A DNA stretch of 16,835 bases. It comes from Verrucomicrobiota bacterium. GTDB lineage: Bacteria; Verrucomicrobiota; Verrucomicrobiia; Opitutales; Opitutaceae. Below the pieces are notes generated by a model. The model searched no databases, was not told the DNA's origin, and worked only from the letters and a program-made list of their open reading frames with translations. Position 1 is the first letter of the stretch. Every line of letters starts with the position of its first letter. The stretch is from positions 1-16,835 of the forward strand of contig JAUPWC010000121.1 of the NCBI GenBank assembly GCA_030916665.1. Reading direction: 5' to 3'. Shown in pieces: positions 6,648 through 14,429 of the stretch. The translations under genes were made by a program, and so were the position numbers.

Positions 6648-9503
6648 TCAGGAGTTAAGGGCTTCCGCACAGCGAGGGCAAACCTCTCCGTGCGGGGTGG
6701 TGACGATTTTCGGGACCCAGCGCCAGCAGCGCGGGCAGCGTTGATAGCCTTGTTCGGCGCAGGGCTCGATCAAAATGGAATTTTTGGGCTCCACACCGGC
6801 AACGGGTGCGAATTTGACGTCCGATACGATGAATAGTTCCGACAGGACAGACGGATCCAGACCTACAGCGTGTAGTTCATGGTCGGCCATTGCTCCTCGG
6901 AAGGTCACGACGGCATCGAGCGACTTACCTAGCTTGCCGGCAGAGCGAAGCGGTTCGATGGCCTCATTGACGAGTGCGCGGTATTGCAAGCGCGAGGCCA
7001 TCTGCGTGGCCAGCGTAGCGTTCGTCCACTCGGCGGGCGCGACCGGCCAGTCCTGCAGGTGAATGGAGTCCTCGGCGTATTCCTTGCCCGTCTTGGCGAA
7101 GCTCCAGGCCTCGTCGGTGGTAAAGGTCAGGAAGGGGGCGAGCAGCTTGGCCAGCGACTCGAAGATGGCGGCGATGGCGGTCTGCGACGAAAGGCGGAGC
7201 GGGTGGGCGGCGCCAAGCGTGTAAAGGCGGTCCTTCAGGATATCGTGGTAGGTCGCCGACAGCGTGACCGAGCAGAACTGGTTGCAGAGCTGGTAAACGC
7301 GGTGGAACTCGTAGGCGTCATAGGCCTTCGTGCATTCGTTGATCAGCGAGGCGGTCTGGTGCAGCGCCCAGCGGTCGAGGGCGTCCATGTGCGCAACGGG
7401 CACGGCGTGCTGCGCGGCGTCGAAGTCGAACAGGTTGGAGAGCTGGAACCGAAAGGTGTTGCGGAAAAGACGGTAGGCTTCGCCGACGTTCTTCAGGATC
7501 TCGTCGTCCACCGGGATGTCGTCGCGGAAATCCTGCGAGGCGATCCAGAGGCGGATGACGTCGGCGCCGTGCTGCGCGATGTAGGCGTCGGCGGTTTGGG
7601 GCTTCTGGTAGGTGGAGCTCTTGGAGATTTTCTGGCGGTTCTTGTCCACGATGAACCCGTGGGTAAGGACGGCCTTGTAGGGCGCGGCGCCGGACGCGAT
7701 GACGCTGTTCCAGAGTGAGGACTGGAACCAGCCGCGGTGCTGGTCGGAACCTTCGAGATAGAGATCGGCCGGCCACGAGGTGCCGCCCTGGCCGCGCTTG
7801 AGCACGGCGGCCTGGGTGGAGCCGGAGTCGATCCAGACGTCGAGTGTGTCGCGTCCGCAGCTGAGGTCGGACGCGGCGGGCCAGCCGGCGGGCAGCTTCA
7901 CGCCCTCGAGAATCTGCGCGGCGGTGGAATCATACCAGAAGTTGGTGCCGCGGGTCGCGATCTTGTCGGCCACGGCGCGGATGACGCCGGCGTCGAGGTA
8001 AGCCTGCTTGTCGGGGCCGTAGAAGGCGATGATCGGCACGCCCCACGAGCGTTGGCGGCTGATGCACCAGTCGGGACGCGACTCGACGGCGCCGCGGATG
8101 CGGGCCTCGCCCCAAGCGGGAATCCAGCCCTGGTTGGCGGCGATTTTGGCGATCTCGGAGAGAGCAATCTGGCGGTGACCGGCCTTGTCGAGCGACACGA
8201 ACCACTGGTCCACGGCGCGGAAAATGATCGGGGTCTTCGAGCGCCAGCAGTGCGGGTAGCTGTGCTGATACTTGGCCTTGGCCAACAGGGCGTTGGCCTC
8301 GGCGAGTTTCTTGAGGACGCCGAGGTTGGCCGGAGAGGGCTTCTTGGCGGCGAGATCTTCGACCGTCTCAAGCGTGCTCAGGCCGACGAGGTCGGCGGGC
8401 ACGCGGCCGTCGTCGAGGTATTTGCCGTCGTCGCCGACGGGGCAGTAAACCTCGAGACCGTTCTTGAGGCCGGTCTGGTAATCCTCGGCACCGTGGCCGG
8501 GCGCGGTGTGGACGGCGCCGGTGCCGCTGTCGGTTGTGACGTAGTCGGCGAGGACGACGGGGGAGGCGCGGTCGATGAAAGGATGGCGGGCCTGGAGCTT
8601 CTCGAGCTTGGCGCCGGGGACCTTCAGCACGACGGCCGGCTGGGGTTCGATCTTCGCGGCGGAGGCGACAGTGCCGAGCAGGGCGGAGGCGACGATGATG
8701 CGCTCGGCGCCGAGGTCGGCGACGGCGTATTCCACCTCGGGGTGCAGCGCGATCGCGAGGTTGGCGGGGATCGTCCAAGGCGTGGTCGTCCAGATGACGA
8801 GGAAGAGCGGCTTGTCTGTCGGAAGGCCGTACTTCGCGGCCTCGGCGGCGGGCACGGCGAACTTCACCCAGATGGCGACGGAGGTGTGTTCCTTGTATTC
8901 GATCTCGGCCTCGGCGAGGGCGGTCTCGAAGGGGATGGACCAATAGACAGGCTTCTTGCTGCGGTAGACGAGGCCTTGTTCGACGAAGGCGGCGAAGGTG
9001 CGCAGGATGTCGGCCTCGAAGGCGGGGGCCTTGGTCTTGTATTCGTTTTGCCAGTCGGCGAGCACGCCGATGCGCTTGAACTGCGCGGTCTGTTTGGCGA
9101 TCCAGCCCTCGGAAAATTCGTCGCACTTGGCGCGCAGCTCGGCGGTGGTGAGCGTCAGCATCTTCTCCTGAATCTCACGGCTGACCTTCTGCTCGATGGG
9201 CAGGCCGTGGCAGTCCCAGCCGGGCACGTAGGGCGTGCGGAAGCCGCGCATGGACTTGTAGCGGTTGACGAAATCCTTGAGCGACTTGTTCAGCGCGGTG
9301 CCGATGTGGACGTCGCCGTTGGTGAACGGCGGGCCGTCGTGCAGCACGAAGGCGGGTTTTCCGGCGCTTTTGGCCTGGATTTTGTCGTAAAGGCCCAGCT
9401 TTTCCCAGTGGGCGACCCGCCCCGGCTCGCGTTTGACGAGGTCCGCCCGCATGGGGAAATCCGTCTTCGGAAGCAGCAGGGAATTTTTCAGGTCTTGGGC
9501 CAT
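6648..9503 (-). CDS. ileS: Isoleucyl-tRNA synthetase
   Basis: IleS is a class I aminoacyl-tRNA synthetase that charges tRNA-Ile. The protein has 951 residues, normal for the bacterial form. The HIGH motif is HIGT at 66-69 (GPPFTNGDVHIGTALNK). The CP1 editing domain contains TTTPWTIPANLAIALHPE. DWCISRQRSWGVPI follows, the KMSKS loop is KISKS near residue 620, and the anticodon-binding region comes after it. A C-terminal zinc finger has paired cysteines in RCPRCWRWVPK and EVCPRCAEALNS. The frame is open back to 9647, but the upstream part is translated from repeat F; the ATG at 9503 (MAQDLKNSLLLPKTDFPMR) matches family N termini. No Shine-Dalgarno site and no T-box-like leader is seen. It heads the ileS / DksA-like / lspA run. 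Confidence 0.97.
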   Translation of the reverse strand: MAQDLKNSLLLPKTDFPMRADLVKREPGRVAHWEKLGLYDKIQAKSAGKPAFVLHDGPPFTNGDVHIGTALNKSLKDFVNRYKSMRGFRTPYVPGWDCHGLPIEQKVSREIQEKMLTLTTAELRAKCDEFSEGWIAKQTAQFKRIGVLADWQNEYKTKAPAFEADILRTFAAFVEQGLVYRSKKPVYWSIPFETALAEAEIEYKEHTSVAIWVKFAVPAAEAAKYGLPTDKPLFLVIWTTTPWTIPANLAIALHPEVEYAVADLGAERIIVASALLGTVASAAKIEPQPAVVLKVPGAKLEKLQARHPFIDRASPVVLADYVTTDSGTGAVHTAPGHGAEDYQTGLKNGLEVYCPVGDDGKYLDDGRVPADLVGLSTLETVEDLAAKKPSPANLGVLKKLAEANALLAKAKYQHSYPHCWRSKTPIIFRAVDQWFVSLDKAGHRQIALSEIAKIAANQGWIPAWGEARIRGAVESRPDWCISRQRSWGVPIIAFYGPDKQAYLDAGVIRAVADKIATRGTNFWYDSTAAQILEGVKLPAGWPAASDLSCGRDTLDVWIDSGSTQAAVLKRGQGGTSWPADLYLEGSDQHRGWFQSSLWNSVIASGAAPYKAVLTHGFIVDKNRQKISKSSTYQKPQTADAYIAQHGADVIRLWIASQDFRDDIPVDDEILKNVGEAYRLFRNTFRFQLSNLFDFDAAQHAVPVAHMDALDRWALHQTASLINECTKAYDAYEFHRVYQLCNQFCSVTLSATYHDILKDRLYTLGAAHPLRLSSQTAIAAIFESLAKLLAPFLTFTTDEAWSFAKTGKEYAEDSIHLQDWPVAPAEWTNATLATQMASRLQYRALVNEAIEPLRSAGKLGKSLDAVVTFRGAMADHELHAVGLDPSVLSELFIVSDVKFAPVAGVEPKNSILIEPCAEQGYQRCPRCWRWVPKIVTTPHGEVCPRCAEALNS

Positions 9504-9515
9504 GGAAAGAAAAGC

Positions 9516-9533
9516 GCCGGACGCTACTCCGGC
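9516..9533 (-). promoter_or_regulatory. Small hairpin in the ileS leader
   Basis: GCCGGA / TCCGGC form a perfect 6-bp stem with a 6-base loop, 12 bases upstream of the ileS ATG. There is no evidence of its function. It could slow ribosome access or simply belong to the GC-rich spacer. Confidence 0.3.
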
Positions 9534-9562
9534 GGGGCCAAGTATCAAGGAGCAAAATCTCT

Positions 9563-9635
9563 GGGCGGGGTCTCCGAACCCCGCCTCGATAGTGTCCATG
9601 CCCGCGGAAAGGCGGGGTTCGGAGGCACCCCGCCC
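9563..9635. repeat. Intergenic inverted repeat F (GGCGGGGTTCGGAG words)
   Basis: The arm at 9563-9586 pairs with 9610-9635. All 24 bases of the first arm can pair if two bases (GC) bulge in the second arm. The loop is 23 bases (9587-9609). It lies between hemG (stop at 9651) and ileS, both minus strand. This is the strongest GC-rich hairpin in the window. No T-run follows it on the minus strand. Confidence 0.85.
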
Positions 9636-9650
9636 TACAGGGGCCACTTC

Positions 9651-11024
9651 CTACTTGGCTCCGGCTCGTTCTGCGAGCCGGAGGCCTGATTTCACGCAAT
9701 CCGGCACCGAGATCCCGTCGCGGGCGTTGCCGCCGATGAAGAGGCGAGGGTGGCGGGTCTCCATTGCGGTGAGCTGTTCCTGCCAGCGCTCGTAGCCGAG
9801 CACGTATTGCGGGATGGCGCGGGGCCAGAAGGTATGCCGCAGAAACACGGGCGCGCCGTTCACCCCGACCAGGTCGCGCAGATCCTGATCAATTTTGGCG
9901 AGCAGTTCCGACGACGAGAGCCGGGCCAGGTCGGGCTGGCGCATGCCGCCGACAAAGACGGTGAGCGCCACGTGGCCGTCGGGGGCGCGTTGGGGAAAGA
10001 GCGTCGAGGAAAACAGAATGCCGAGGACGTTGCGGCGTTCGACCGCGGGCACGAGTCCGCCGAAGCCGTCGAGCGGGTGGGTGACTTGGTCGCGACGGTA
10101 GCCGAGGAACAGCGAGCTGACCGGGGGGTGGGGGATGTTTTCGAGCGAAGCCAGCGGGCGTTCGCCGAGCGAGCCGACCGTGAGCTGCGCGAGCGCTCCA
10201 GCCGGCGCGGCGAGCACGACGGCGTCGAATTCGCCGGACTGCGTCTGGCCGTCCTGCCGCCACACGAGGCGGTGGGGTTGGCCGGGCAGAAGGGTTTCGA
10301 TGGCCGCGTTGAATTTGAGCGAGCCGGGCGGGAGTTTCGCGGCGAGGGTGTCGGTGAGGGTCTGCAGGCCGCCCTTGAGCGAGACGATCGGCGGGATGCC
10401 GCCCTCGCCGGCGGCCTTGCGGGCCTTGGCGCCGGCCATCATGCCGCGGATGAGCGAGCCGTGGGAGCGCTCGGCCTCCCAGAGCATGCGGAAGGAGTGA
10501 CGCACGGAGAGTTTCTCCGGGTCGCCCGCGTAGATGCCGGCGACGAGCGGGTTGACCGCGTAGTCCACGAGTTCTTGCGTGAAGTGGGAGCGGACCAGTG
10601 CGGCGAGACTGAGATCGGTGGTGCGCACGCGCGGCCGGCTGAACATTTCCAGCGGCAGCGAGAGTTTTGTGCGCAGGCCGAAGAGCGACGACTTCAGGAA
10701 GGCCGGCGGCGAGGAGGGCACCGGCACGAACTTGCCGCCGCGGACGACGAACCGGCGTTTCGCCAGCGGGGCGGCGGGCACGACAGCAGATTCGAGACCG
10801 AGGTCGCCGACCAGCTGCTTGATGTCCTTGCCGAACTGCAGGGAGTTGGGGCCGGATTCGTAGAGCCAGCCCTCCTCGGCAGGGGAGCGGATCGAGCCGC
10901 CGGGCTGGGAACCTTTCTCGAAAACGGTGACGCGGCAGCCGCGCCGGGCGAGGTGGAACGCCGCCGTGAGGCCGGTGATGCCGGCCCCGACGACGGCAAC
11001 GTGCGTGGAGGTTGCAGCGGACAT
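9651..11024 (-). CDS. hemG: Protoporphyrinogen oxidase, flavin-dependent HemY type
   Basis: This enzyme oxidises protoporphyrinogen IX to protoporphyrin IX using FAD and O2, the penultimate step of heme synthesis. Some members act on coproporphyrinogen III instead. The protein is 457 residues. An N-terminal Rossmann FAD motif, VAVVGAGITGLTAAFHLARR (residues 9-28), is followed by the ribose-binding acidic residue in VTVFEKGSQPGG. The central part has LKGGLQTLTDTLAAKLPPGS, and the C terminus has the second FAD contact LFIGGNARDGISVPDCV. The start ATG at 11024 has a GGAG eight bases upstream. It belongs to the flavoprotein HemY family and not to the small E. coli HemG family, so hemY would be an equal name. 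Its place after hemF and hemE supports the protoporphyrin route. Confidence 0.93.
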   Translation of the reverse strand: MSAATSTHVAVVGAGITGLTAAFHLARRGCRVTVFEKGSQPGGSIRSPAEEGWLYESGPNSLQFGKDIKQLVGDLGLESAVVPAAPLAKRRFVVRGGKFVPVPSSPPAFLKSSLFGLRTKLSLPLEMFSRPRVRTTDLSLAALVRSHFTQELVDYAVNPLVAGIYAGDPEKLSVRHSFRMLWEAERSHGSLIRGMMAGAKARKAAGEGGIPPIVSLKGGLQTLTDTLAAKLPPGSLKFNAAIETLLPGQPHRLVWRQDGQTQSGEFDAVVLAAPAGALAQLTVGSLGERPLASLENIPHPPVSSLFLGYRRDQVTHPLDGFGGLVPAVERRNVLGILFSSTLFPQRAPDGHVALTVFVGGMRQPDLARLSSSELLAKIDQDLRDLVGVNGAPVFLRHTFWPRAIPQYVLGYERWQEQLTAMETRHPRLFIGGNARDGISVPDCVKSGLRLAERAGAK

Positions 11025-11040
11025 CGGATTATCTCCGATG
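11022..11040 (-). promoter_or_regulatory. Hairpin covering the hemG ribosome binding site and start codon
   Basis: On the minus strand, CATCGGA and TCCGATG form a perfect 7-bp stem around a 5-base loop (GATAA). The last three bases of the 3' arm are the hemG ATG. The Shine-Dalgarno GGAG spans the 5' arm and loop, eight bases before the ATG. Folding would hide both, so it may tune translation of hemG. Confidence 0.45.
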
Positions 11041-11099
11041 ATACCGAAACCATGACCGGAGGACTGCGCAAATCTTGGCCATGGTTGCGCCGATACGGG

Positions 11100-12125
11100 T
11101 CATTTCCAACGGGTGACGGTGTCCACCAGCGCCTCCATGCACTCGATCTTGGCCTGGGGCATGATGCCGTGGCCGAGATTGAGGATGTGGCCGGGGGCGC
11201 CGCGCAGGGATTCGAGCAGGCGCGTGGTCTCGCGACGCACGATGTCGGGGGTGGTGTTCATGAGCACCGGGTCGAGGTTGCCCTGCAATGCGATGTTGGC
11301 GGGCACGAGCCGGCGCACGACGCCGAGGTCCACGGTCCAGTCCACGCCGAGCACGCGGGCGCCGCTGAAGGCGAGGTCGGTGAGCTGGGAGTTGACACCC
11401 TTGGCGTAGAGGATGACTGGAAAATCCTTGGGCAGAGCGGCGATGATCGCGCGCATCCAGCGCAGCGAGGCGGCTTCGTAGTCCTGGCCCGCGATGATGC
11501 CGCCCCACGAGTCGAAGAGCTGGATGGCGTCGGCGCCGGCGCGGATCTGCATCTGGAAATACTCGATGAGCGCGGCGGTGAGCTTCTCCATCAGCGCGTC
11601 GAAGAACGCACGGTCGGTGTAGAAAAGTTCCTTGATGCGCACGTAGTCGTCGGAGCTGCCGCCCTCAACCATGTAGGTGGCGAGGGTCCACGGGGAGCCG
11701 CCGAAACCGAGGAGGGCGCGCTCGCCCTTGAGCTCGGCCTTAACGCGTTCGAGGGCCTTGCCCACGTAGTCGAGCCGGAACTGCACGCCGACCGGGTCCA
11801 GCCGGTCGAGCTGCTGGCGGTTATCGAGGCGGAACTCCATTTCGATGCCGCCGCCGTCACGAAACTTGTAGGGCTGGCCGAGGGCCTCGGGGATGACGAG
11901 GATGTCGGAGAAGATGATGGCCGCATCGAGCGCGAACCGGCGCAGCGGCTGGAGCGTGACCTCGGCCGCGAGCTCGGGCGTGCGCACCATCTCGACGAAG
12001 GAGTGTTTGCCCTTCAGGGCGCGGTATTCGGGCAGGTAGCGGCCCGCCTGGCGCATCACCCAGACCGGCGGGCGGTCGAGCGGCGAGCAGGCGGTGGCGG
12101 CGAGGAAGCGTTCGCGGGAAGTCAT
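11100..12125 (-). CDS. hemE: Uroporphyrinogen decarboxylase HemE
   Basis: HemE removes four carboxyl groups from uroporphyrinogen III to give coproporphyrinogen III, without cofactor, in the cytoplasm. The protein is 341 residues, normal length. The N-terminal signature PPVWVMRQAGRYLPEYRAL (19-37) carries the substrate-binding arginines. GFGGSPWTLATYMVEGG and the FDSWGG motif follow, and NLGHGIMPQAKIE lies near the C terminus. The ATG at 12125 gives the usual MTSRERFLAA start. It has no Shine-Dalgarno site, and the arm of repeat G ends four bases upstream. It is downstream of hemF and 75 bases upstream of hemG. That short gap holds only weak inverted complementarity (AACCATG at 11048-11054 with CATGGTT at 11080-11086). 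Confidence 0.97.
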   Translation of the reverse strand: MTSRERFLAATACSPLDRPPVWVMRQAGRYLPEYRALKGKHSFVEMVRTPELAAEVTLQPLRRFALDAAIIFSDILVIPEALGQPYKFRDGGGIEMEFRLDNRQQLDRLDPVGVQFRLDYVGKALERVKAELKGERALLGFGGSPWTLATYMVEGGSSDDYVRIKELFYTDRAFFDALMEKLTAALIEYFQMQIRAGADAIQLFDSWGGIIAGQDYEAASLRWMRAIIAALPKDFPVILYAKGVNSQLTDLAFSGARVLGVDWTVDLGVVRRLVPANIALQGNLDPVLMNTTPDIVRRETTRLLESLRGAPGHILNLGHGIMPQAKIECMEALVDTVTRWK

Positions 12126-12129
12126 TTTG

Positions 12130-12212
12130 AACCACTAATGGACACTAATGCCTCACTAATTCCAAGCGATGAGAGCGGGTGATTAGTGAGCTATTAGTGT
12201 GGATTAGTGGTT
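12130..12212. repeat. Intergenic inverted repeat G (CACTAAT heptamer, three copies per arm)
   Basis: The arms at 12130-12160 and 12182-12212 pair at 27 of 31 positions. Each arm carries the heptamer CACTAAT (or its complement ATTAGTG) three times at 10-11-base spacing: 12133, 12143 and 12154 on the left, and the mirrored copies on the right. The loop is about 21 bases. The right arm overlaps the last codons and TAA stop of hemF, and the left arm ends four bases before the hemE ATG. Confidence 0.9.
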
Positions 12213-13097
12213 TGATTCATCCGCCCAGTTGCGCGGCTTCAGGAACACGTCGTAGAGCCGCGCCTCAGGCGTGCCGGGGTCGGGTTTCCAGTCGTAGCGC
12301 CACGCGGCAAGCGGGGGCAGGGACATGAGGATGGATTCGGTGCGGCCGCCGCTTTGCAGGCCGAAGTGCGTGCCGCGGTCCCAGACCAGATTGAACTCCA
12401 CGTAGCGGCCGCGGCGGTAGAGCTGGAAGTCGCGCTCGCGGTCCCCCTGGGGCGTGGCCCTGCGCTTCTGCACGATCGGCAGGTAGGCCGGCACGAAGGC
12501 ATCGCCGACCGCGCGCATGAGCGCGAAGCTCTGCGCGAAGCCGGGCGCGTTGAAGTCGTCGAAGAACACGCCGCCCACGCCGCGCGGCTCGGCGCGGTGC
12601 TTCAGGTAGAAGTAGTCGTCGCACCATTTTTTGAACCGCGGGTAGTGTTCGCCGGTTGCGGCCTGGGCGGTGCGATGCCAGTGGGCGCAGTCCTCCTCGA
12701 AGCCGTAGTAGGGTGTCAGGTCGAACCCGCCGCCGAACCACCAGGTGTCGCCGGCCTGGAAGAACCGCACGTTCATGTGGCTGGTCGGGACGAAGGGGTT
12801 GCGGGGGTGGATGACCAGCGAGACGCCGAGGGCGTGGAAGGGCTTGCCGGCGAGTTCGGGGCGGCTGGCGGTGGCGGAGGGAGGCAGGCAGGCCCCGGAG
12901 ACGTGCGAGAAGCCGACGCCGGCTTTCTCGAACACCGCGCCCTCGCTCAGCACCCGCGAGCGTCCGCCGCCACCCTCGGCGCGCGTCCAGGCGTCCTCCT
13001 TGAAGCGGGCGGTGCCATCCTCCCGTTCCAGGACGTCGCAGATCGAGTCCTGCAGGGCGAGGAGGTAGGAGCGGACGGCGTTCAGGTCGGGCGGCAT
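12204..13097 (-). CDS. hemF: Oxygen-dependent coproporphyrinogen III oxidase HemF
   Basis: HemF converts coproporphyrinogen III to protoporphyrinogen IX by two oxidative decarboxylations with O2. The protein is 297 residues from the ATG at 13097; an in-frame TTG at 13115 would add six residues and is less likely. Conserved blocks are [20 protein letters not shown] (91-110), [15 protein letters not shown] (119-133), [19 protein letters not shown] (158-176), FFDDFN, and [18 protein letters not shown] (235-252) then [10 protein letters not shown]. The family usually ends close to the LKPRNW motif; here six further residues (ADESNH) are read, the last of them and the stop from repeat G. It begins the hemF-hemE-hemG run and faces the lipoprotein gene divergently. 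No Shine-Dalgarno site is seen. Confidence 0.97.
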   Translation of the reverse strand: MPPDLNAVRSYLLALQDSICDVLEREDGTARFKEDAWTRAEGGGGRSRVLSEGAVFEKAGVGFSHVSGACLPPSATASRPELAGKPFHALGVSLVIHPRNPFVPTSHMNVRFFQAGDTWWFGGGFDLTPYYGFEEDCAHWHRTAQAATGEHYPRFKKWCDDYFYLKHRAEPRGVGGVFFDDFNAPGFAQSFALMRAVGDAFVPAYLPIVQKRRATPQGDRERDFQLYRRGRYVEFNLVWDRGTHFGLQSGGRTESILMSLPPLAAWRYDWKPDPGTPEARLYDVFLKPRNWADESNH

Positions 13098-13220
13098 GGC
13101 TGGCAAAGGCGCCAATCAGCCACAAAGCGGATGGAAAATACATGCCAAATCTGCGCCGCGGCGGAACAGGGTGGAGGTGGACCGGTCCCAAGTTTGGCCC
13201 TTTCACCCCAACCCTTCCCC
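13098..13220. promoter_or_regulatory. Divergent intergenic region between hemF and the lipoprotein gene
   Basis: This 123-base gap must hold the promoters of both genes, but no clear -35/-10 pair is visible on either strand. GGACCGGTCC at 13179-13188 is a perfect 10-base palindrome and could be a small operator site. GGCTG at 13098 and CAGCC at 13117 could pair next to the hemF start. It lacks the word-type inverted repeats found in the other gaps. Confidence 0.4.
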
Positions 13221-14285
13221 ATGAAAACCTGCGTCCGCCTCGGCGCGTTGGTCCTCGTTCTGAGCTTCGTCGGCTTTTTCGCCGGCTGCGCCAGCCAGTC
13301 TTCGGCTTACCGCCGTCAAGCGGCTGACGACTTTGAAATCGTCGAGACCTCGACCAAGCGCCAGTTCAGCGACCGTGAAATGGCCCACCTGCGGGCGAAG
13401 GCCATCGAATACCTCAACCAAGAGGGGCAGACCGGCAGCGGCGACTACTATTTGCGCATCAATCTGGCGGAAGAGGAGGGGCAACCCAAGGGGGAGTGGG
13501 TGGTCGTGCGCTACACACGGTTCCCGGCGACCGAGGTGAGGATGGTGGCGTCATATCCGACCACGTCCTACCCGCTTTATACCCGCTACTCCTACGACTA
13601 TTCTCCCTTTGGCTTGTTTGGATTCGGAGCCTTCAGCTTCCGCTATTACGACGATCCCTACTACGGATACGGCAGCCACTATCCGGTCTGGGCTCATCCG
13701 CATTACACCGGCAACTGGCGGCACCCGGACCGCCGGCCGGATCATCGGCCTGATCGCAATCCGCCGACCACTGACGGTCGTCCCAATGGCGCGCTGAAGC
13801 CCTCCTACGTGCCGTCCCATGGCGATCGCAACCGCTGGAGCGGCACCAATCGGGAAAACGACAACCGGGGACGTGATCGTCCCGATCATTCTGCCAACAG
13901 CGGCGGCACGCCCCCGAATTGGCGCGAGCGCGACAACCAGTCGGGTTCGACGAGCCCGGGCAGCACCTATACGCCTTCCGCCAATGTCGGCCCGAGTCGT
14001 CCGGCCACCCGTTCCGATTTTCACCGAAACCGCGGGTCATCGGACAACGGTTCCGTCACGCGCCCAATGCCGTCGTCCGAATCGTCGGGCAGCCGCGGGC
14101 GTGATTACACGCCGTCCAGCTCTTCATCGTCTTCGACCGAAACCCGTTCCTCCTCGCCTCCGCCGGCGCCGACCTACACTCCGCCCCCCGCGCCGAGCTA
14201 CAGTCCGCCGGCTACGTCGGAGTCGTCGCAACCGGCCACGCGATCGGTCCTGCACGACGGCGGTCGCACCGCGCGGGAGCCGTGA
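13221..14285 (+). CDS. Tyr- then Ser/Pro/Arg-rich lipoprotein of unknown function
   Basis: A 354-residue predicted lipoprotein. The signal peptide MKTCVRLGALVLVLSFVGFF ends in the lipobox FAGC, with Cys23 as lipid acceptor. Ala follows it, which does not match the inner-membrane retention Asp, so outer-membrane sorting is likely. Residues about 35-110 look folded (QFSDREMAHLRAKAIEYL, GEWVVVRYTRFPATEVRM). Residues 111-152 are very rich in Tyr and Phe. From about 165 to the end the chain is disordered-looking, rich in Arg/Asp/Pro then Ser/Pro. PATRSDFH at 261-268 and PATRSVLH at 338-345 repeat each other. TYTPPPAPSYSPP is a proline motif typical of wall-spanning or extracellular linkers. I do not recognise a named family. 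The ATG at 13221 is chosen because it gives the signal peptide. It is a plausible substrate of LspA. Confidence 0.8.
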   Translation: MKTCVRLGALVLVLSFVGFFAGCASQSSAYRRQAADDFEIVETSTKRQFSDREMAHLRAKAIEYLNQEGQTGSGDYYLRINLAEEEGQPKGEWVVVRYTRFPATEVRMVASYPTTSYPLYTRYSYDYSPFGLFGFGAFSFRYYDDPYYGYGSHYPVWAHPHYTGNWRHPDRRPDHRPDRNPPTTDGRPNGALKPSYVPSHGDRNRWSGTNRENDNRGRDRPDHSANSGGTPPNWRERDNQSGSTSPGSTYTPSANVGPSRPATRSDFHRNRGSSDNGSVTRPMPSSESSGSRGRDYTPSSSSSSSTETRSSSPPPAPTYTPPPAPSYSPPATSESSQPATRSVLHDGGRTAREP

Positions 14286-14313
14286 GGGTAACTGGCGTTT
14301 GGCCCCTTCTCCC

Positions 14314-14398
14314 GCTGGATTCTTCGCTTCGCTCAAAATGACACGCTGAGAGGGAGCTGTCCCGTTCCGGTCATCCTGAGCGCAGCGAAGGATCCAGT
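14314..14398. repeat. Convergent-junction inverted repeat H (GAGCGCAGCGAAGGATC type)
   Basis: The arm at 14314-14342 pairs with 14370-14398, 24 of 29 positions; most differences are transitions that still allow G-U pairs. The core CCTGAGCGCAGCGAAGG resembles a word seen between genes in many unrelated bacterial genomes (recollection, not a search). It lies between the 3' ends of the lipoprotein gene and the TfoX-like gene, and could act in both directions. No T-run is present. Confidence 0.82.
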
Positions 14399-14429
14399 GA
14401 AACCACGTCGTCGCTGGGCTCCGACGCGG

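Noticed and set aside
9504..9650. T-box riboswitch controlling ileS
   Set aside because: No T-box core motif or antiterminator could be seen; the leader is mostly repeat F and a small GC hairpin.
7737..9689. Plus-strand open frame of 650 codons opposite ileS
   Set aside because: It lies wholly antisense to a complete IleS and shows only composition-driven Gly/Val/Glu sequence.
9750..12182. Plus-strand open frame of 810 codons opposite hemG and hemE
   Set aside because: Its translation is Gly/Ala/Glu/Val-rich without domain logic, while the opposite strand encodes two complete, motif-rich enzymes. Long antisense frames are expected at this GC content.
13132..13147. Minus-strand sigma-54-like site (TGGCATGTATTTTCCA) upstream of hemF
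   Set aside because: It matches much of the consensus, but the nearly invariant GC at -12 is CC, and a sigma-54 promoter is not expected for heme genes.
12354..13220. Upstream extension of the lipoprotein frame
   Set aside because: The extension is antisense to hemF; the ATG at 13221 gives a proper lipoprotein signal peptide.
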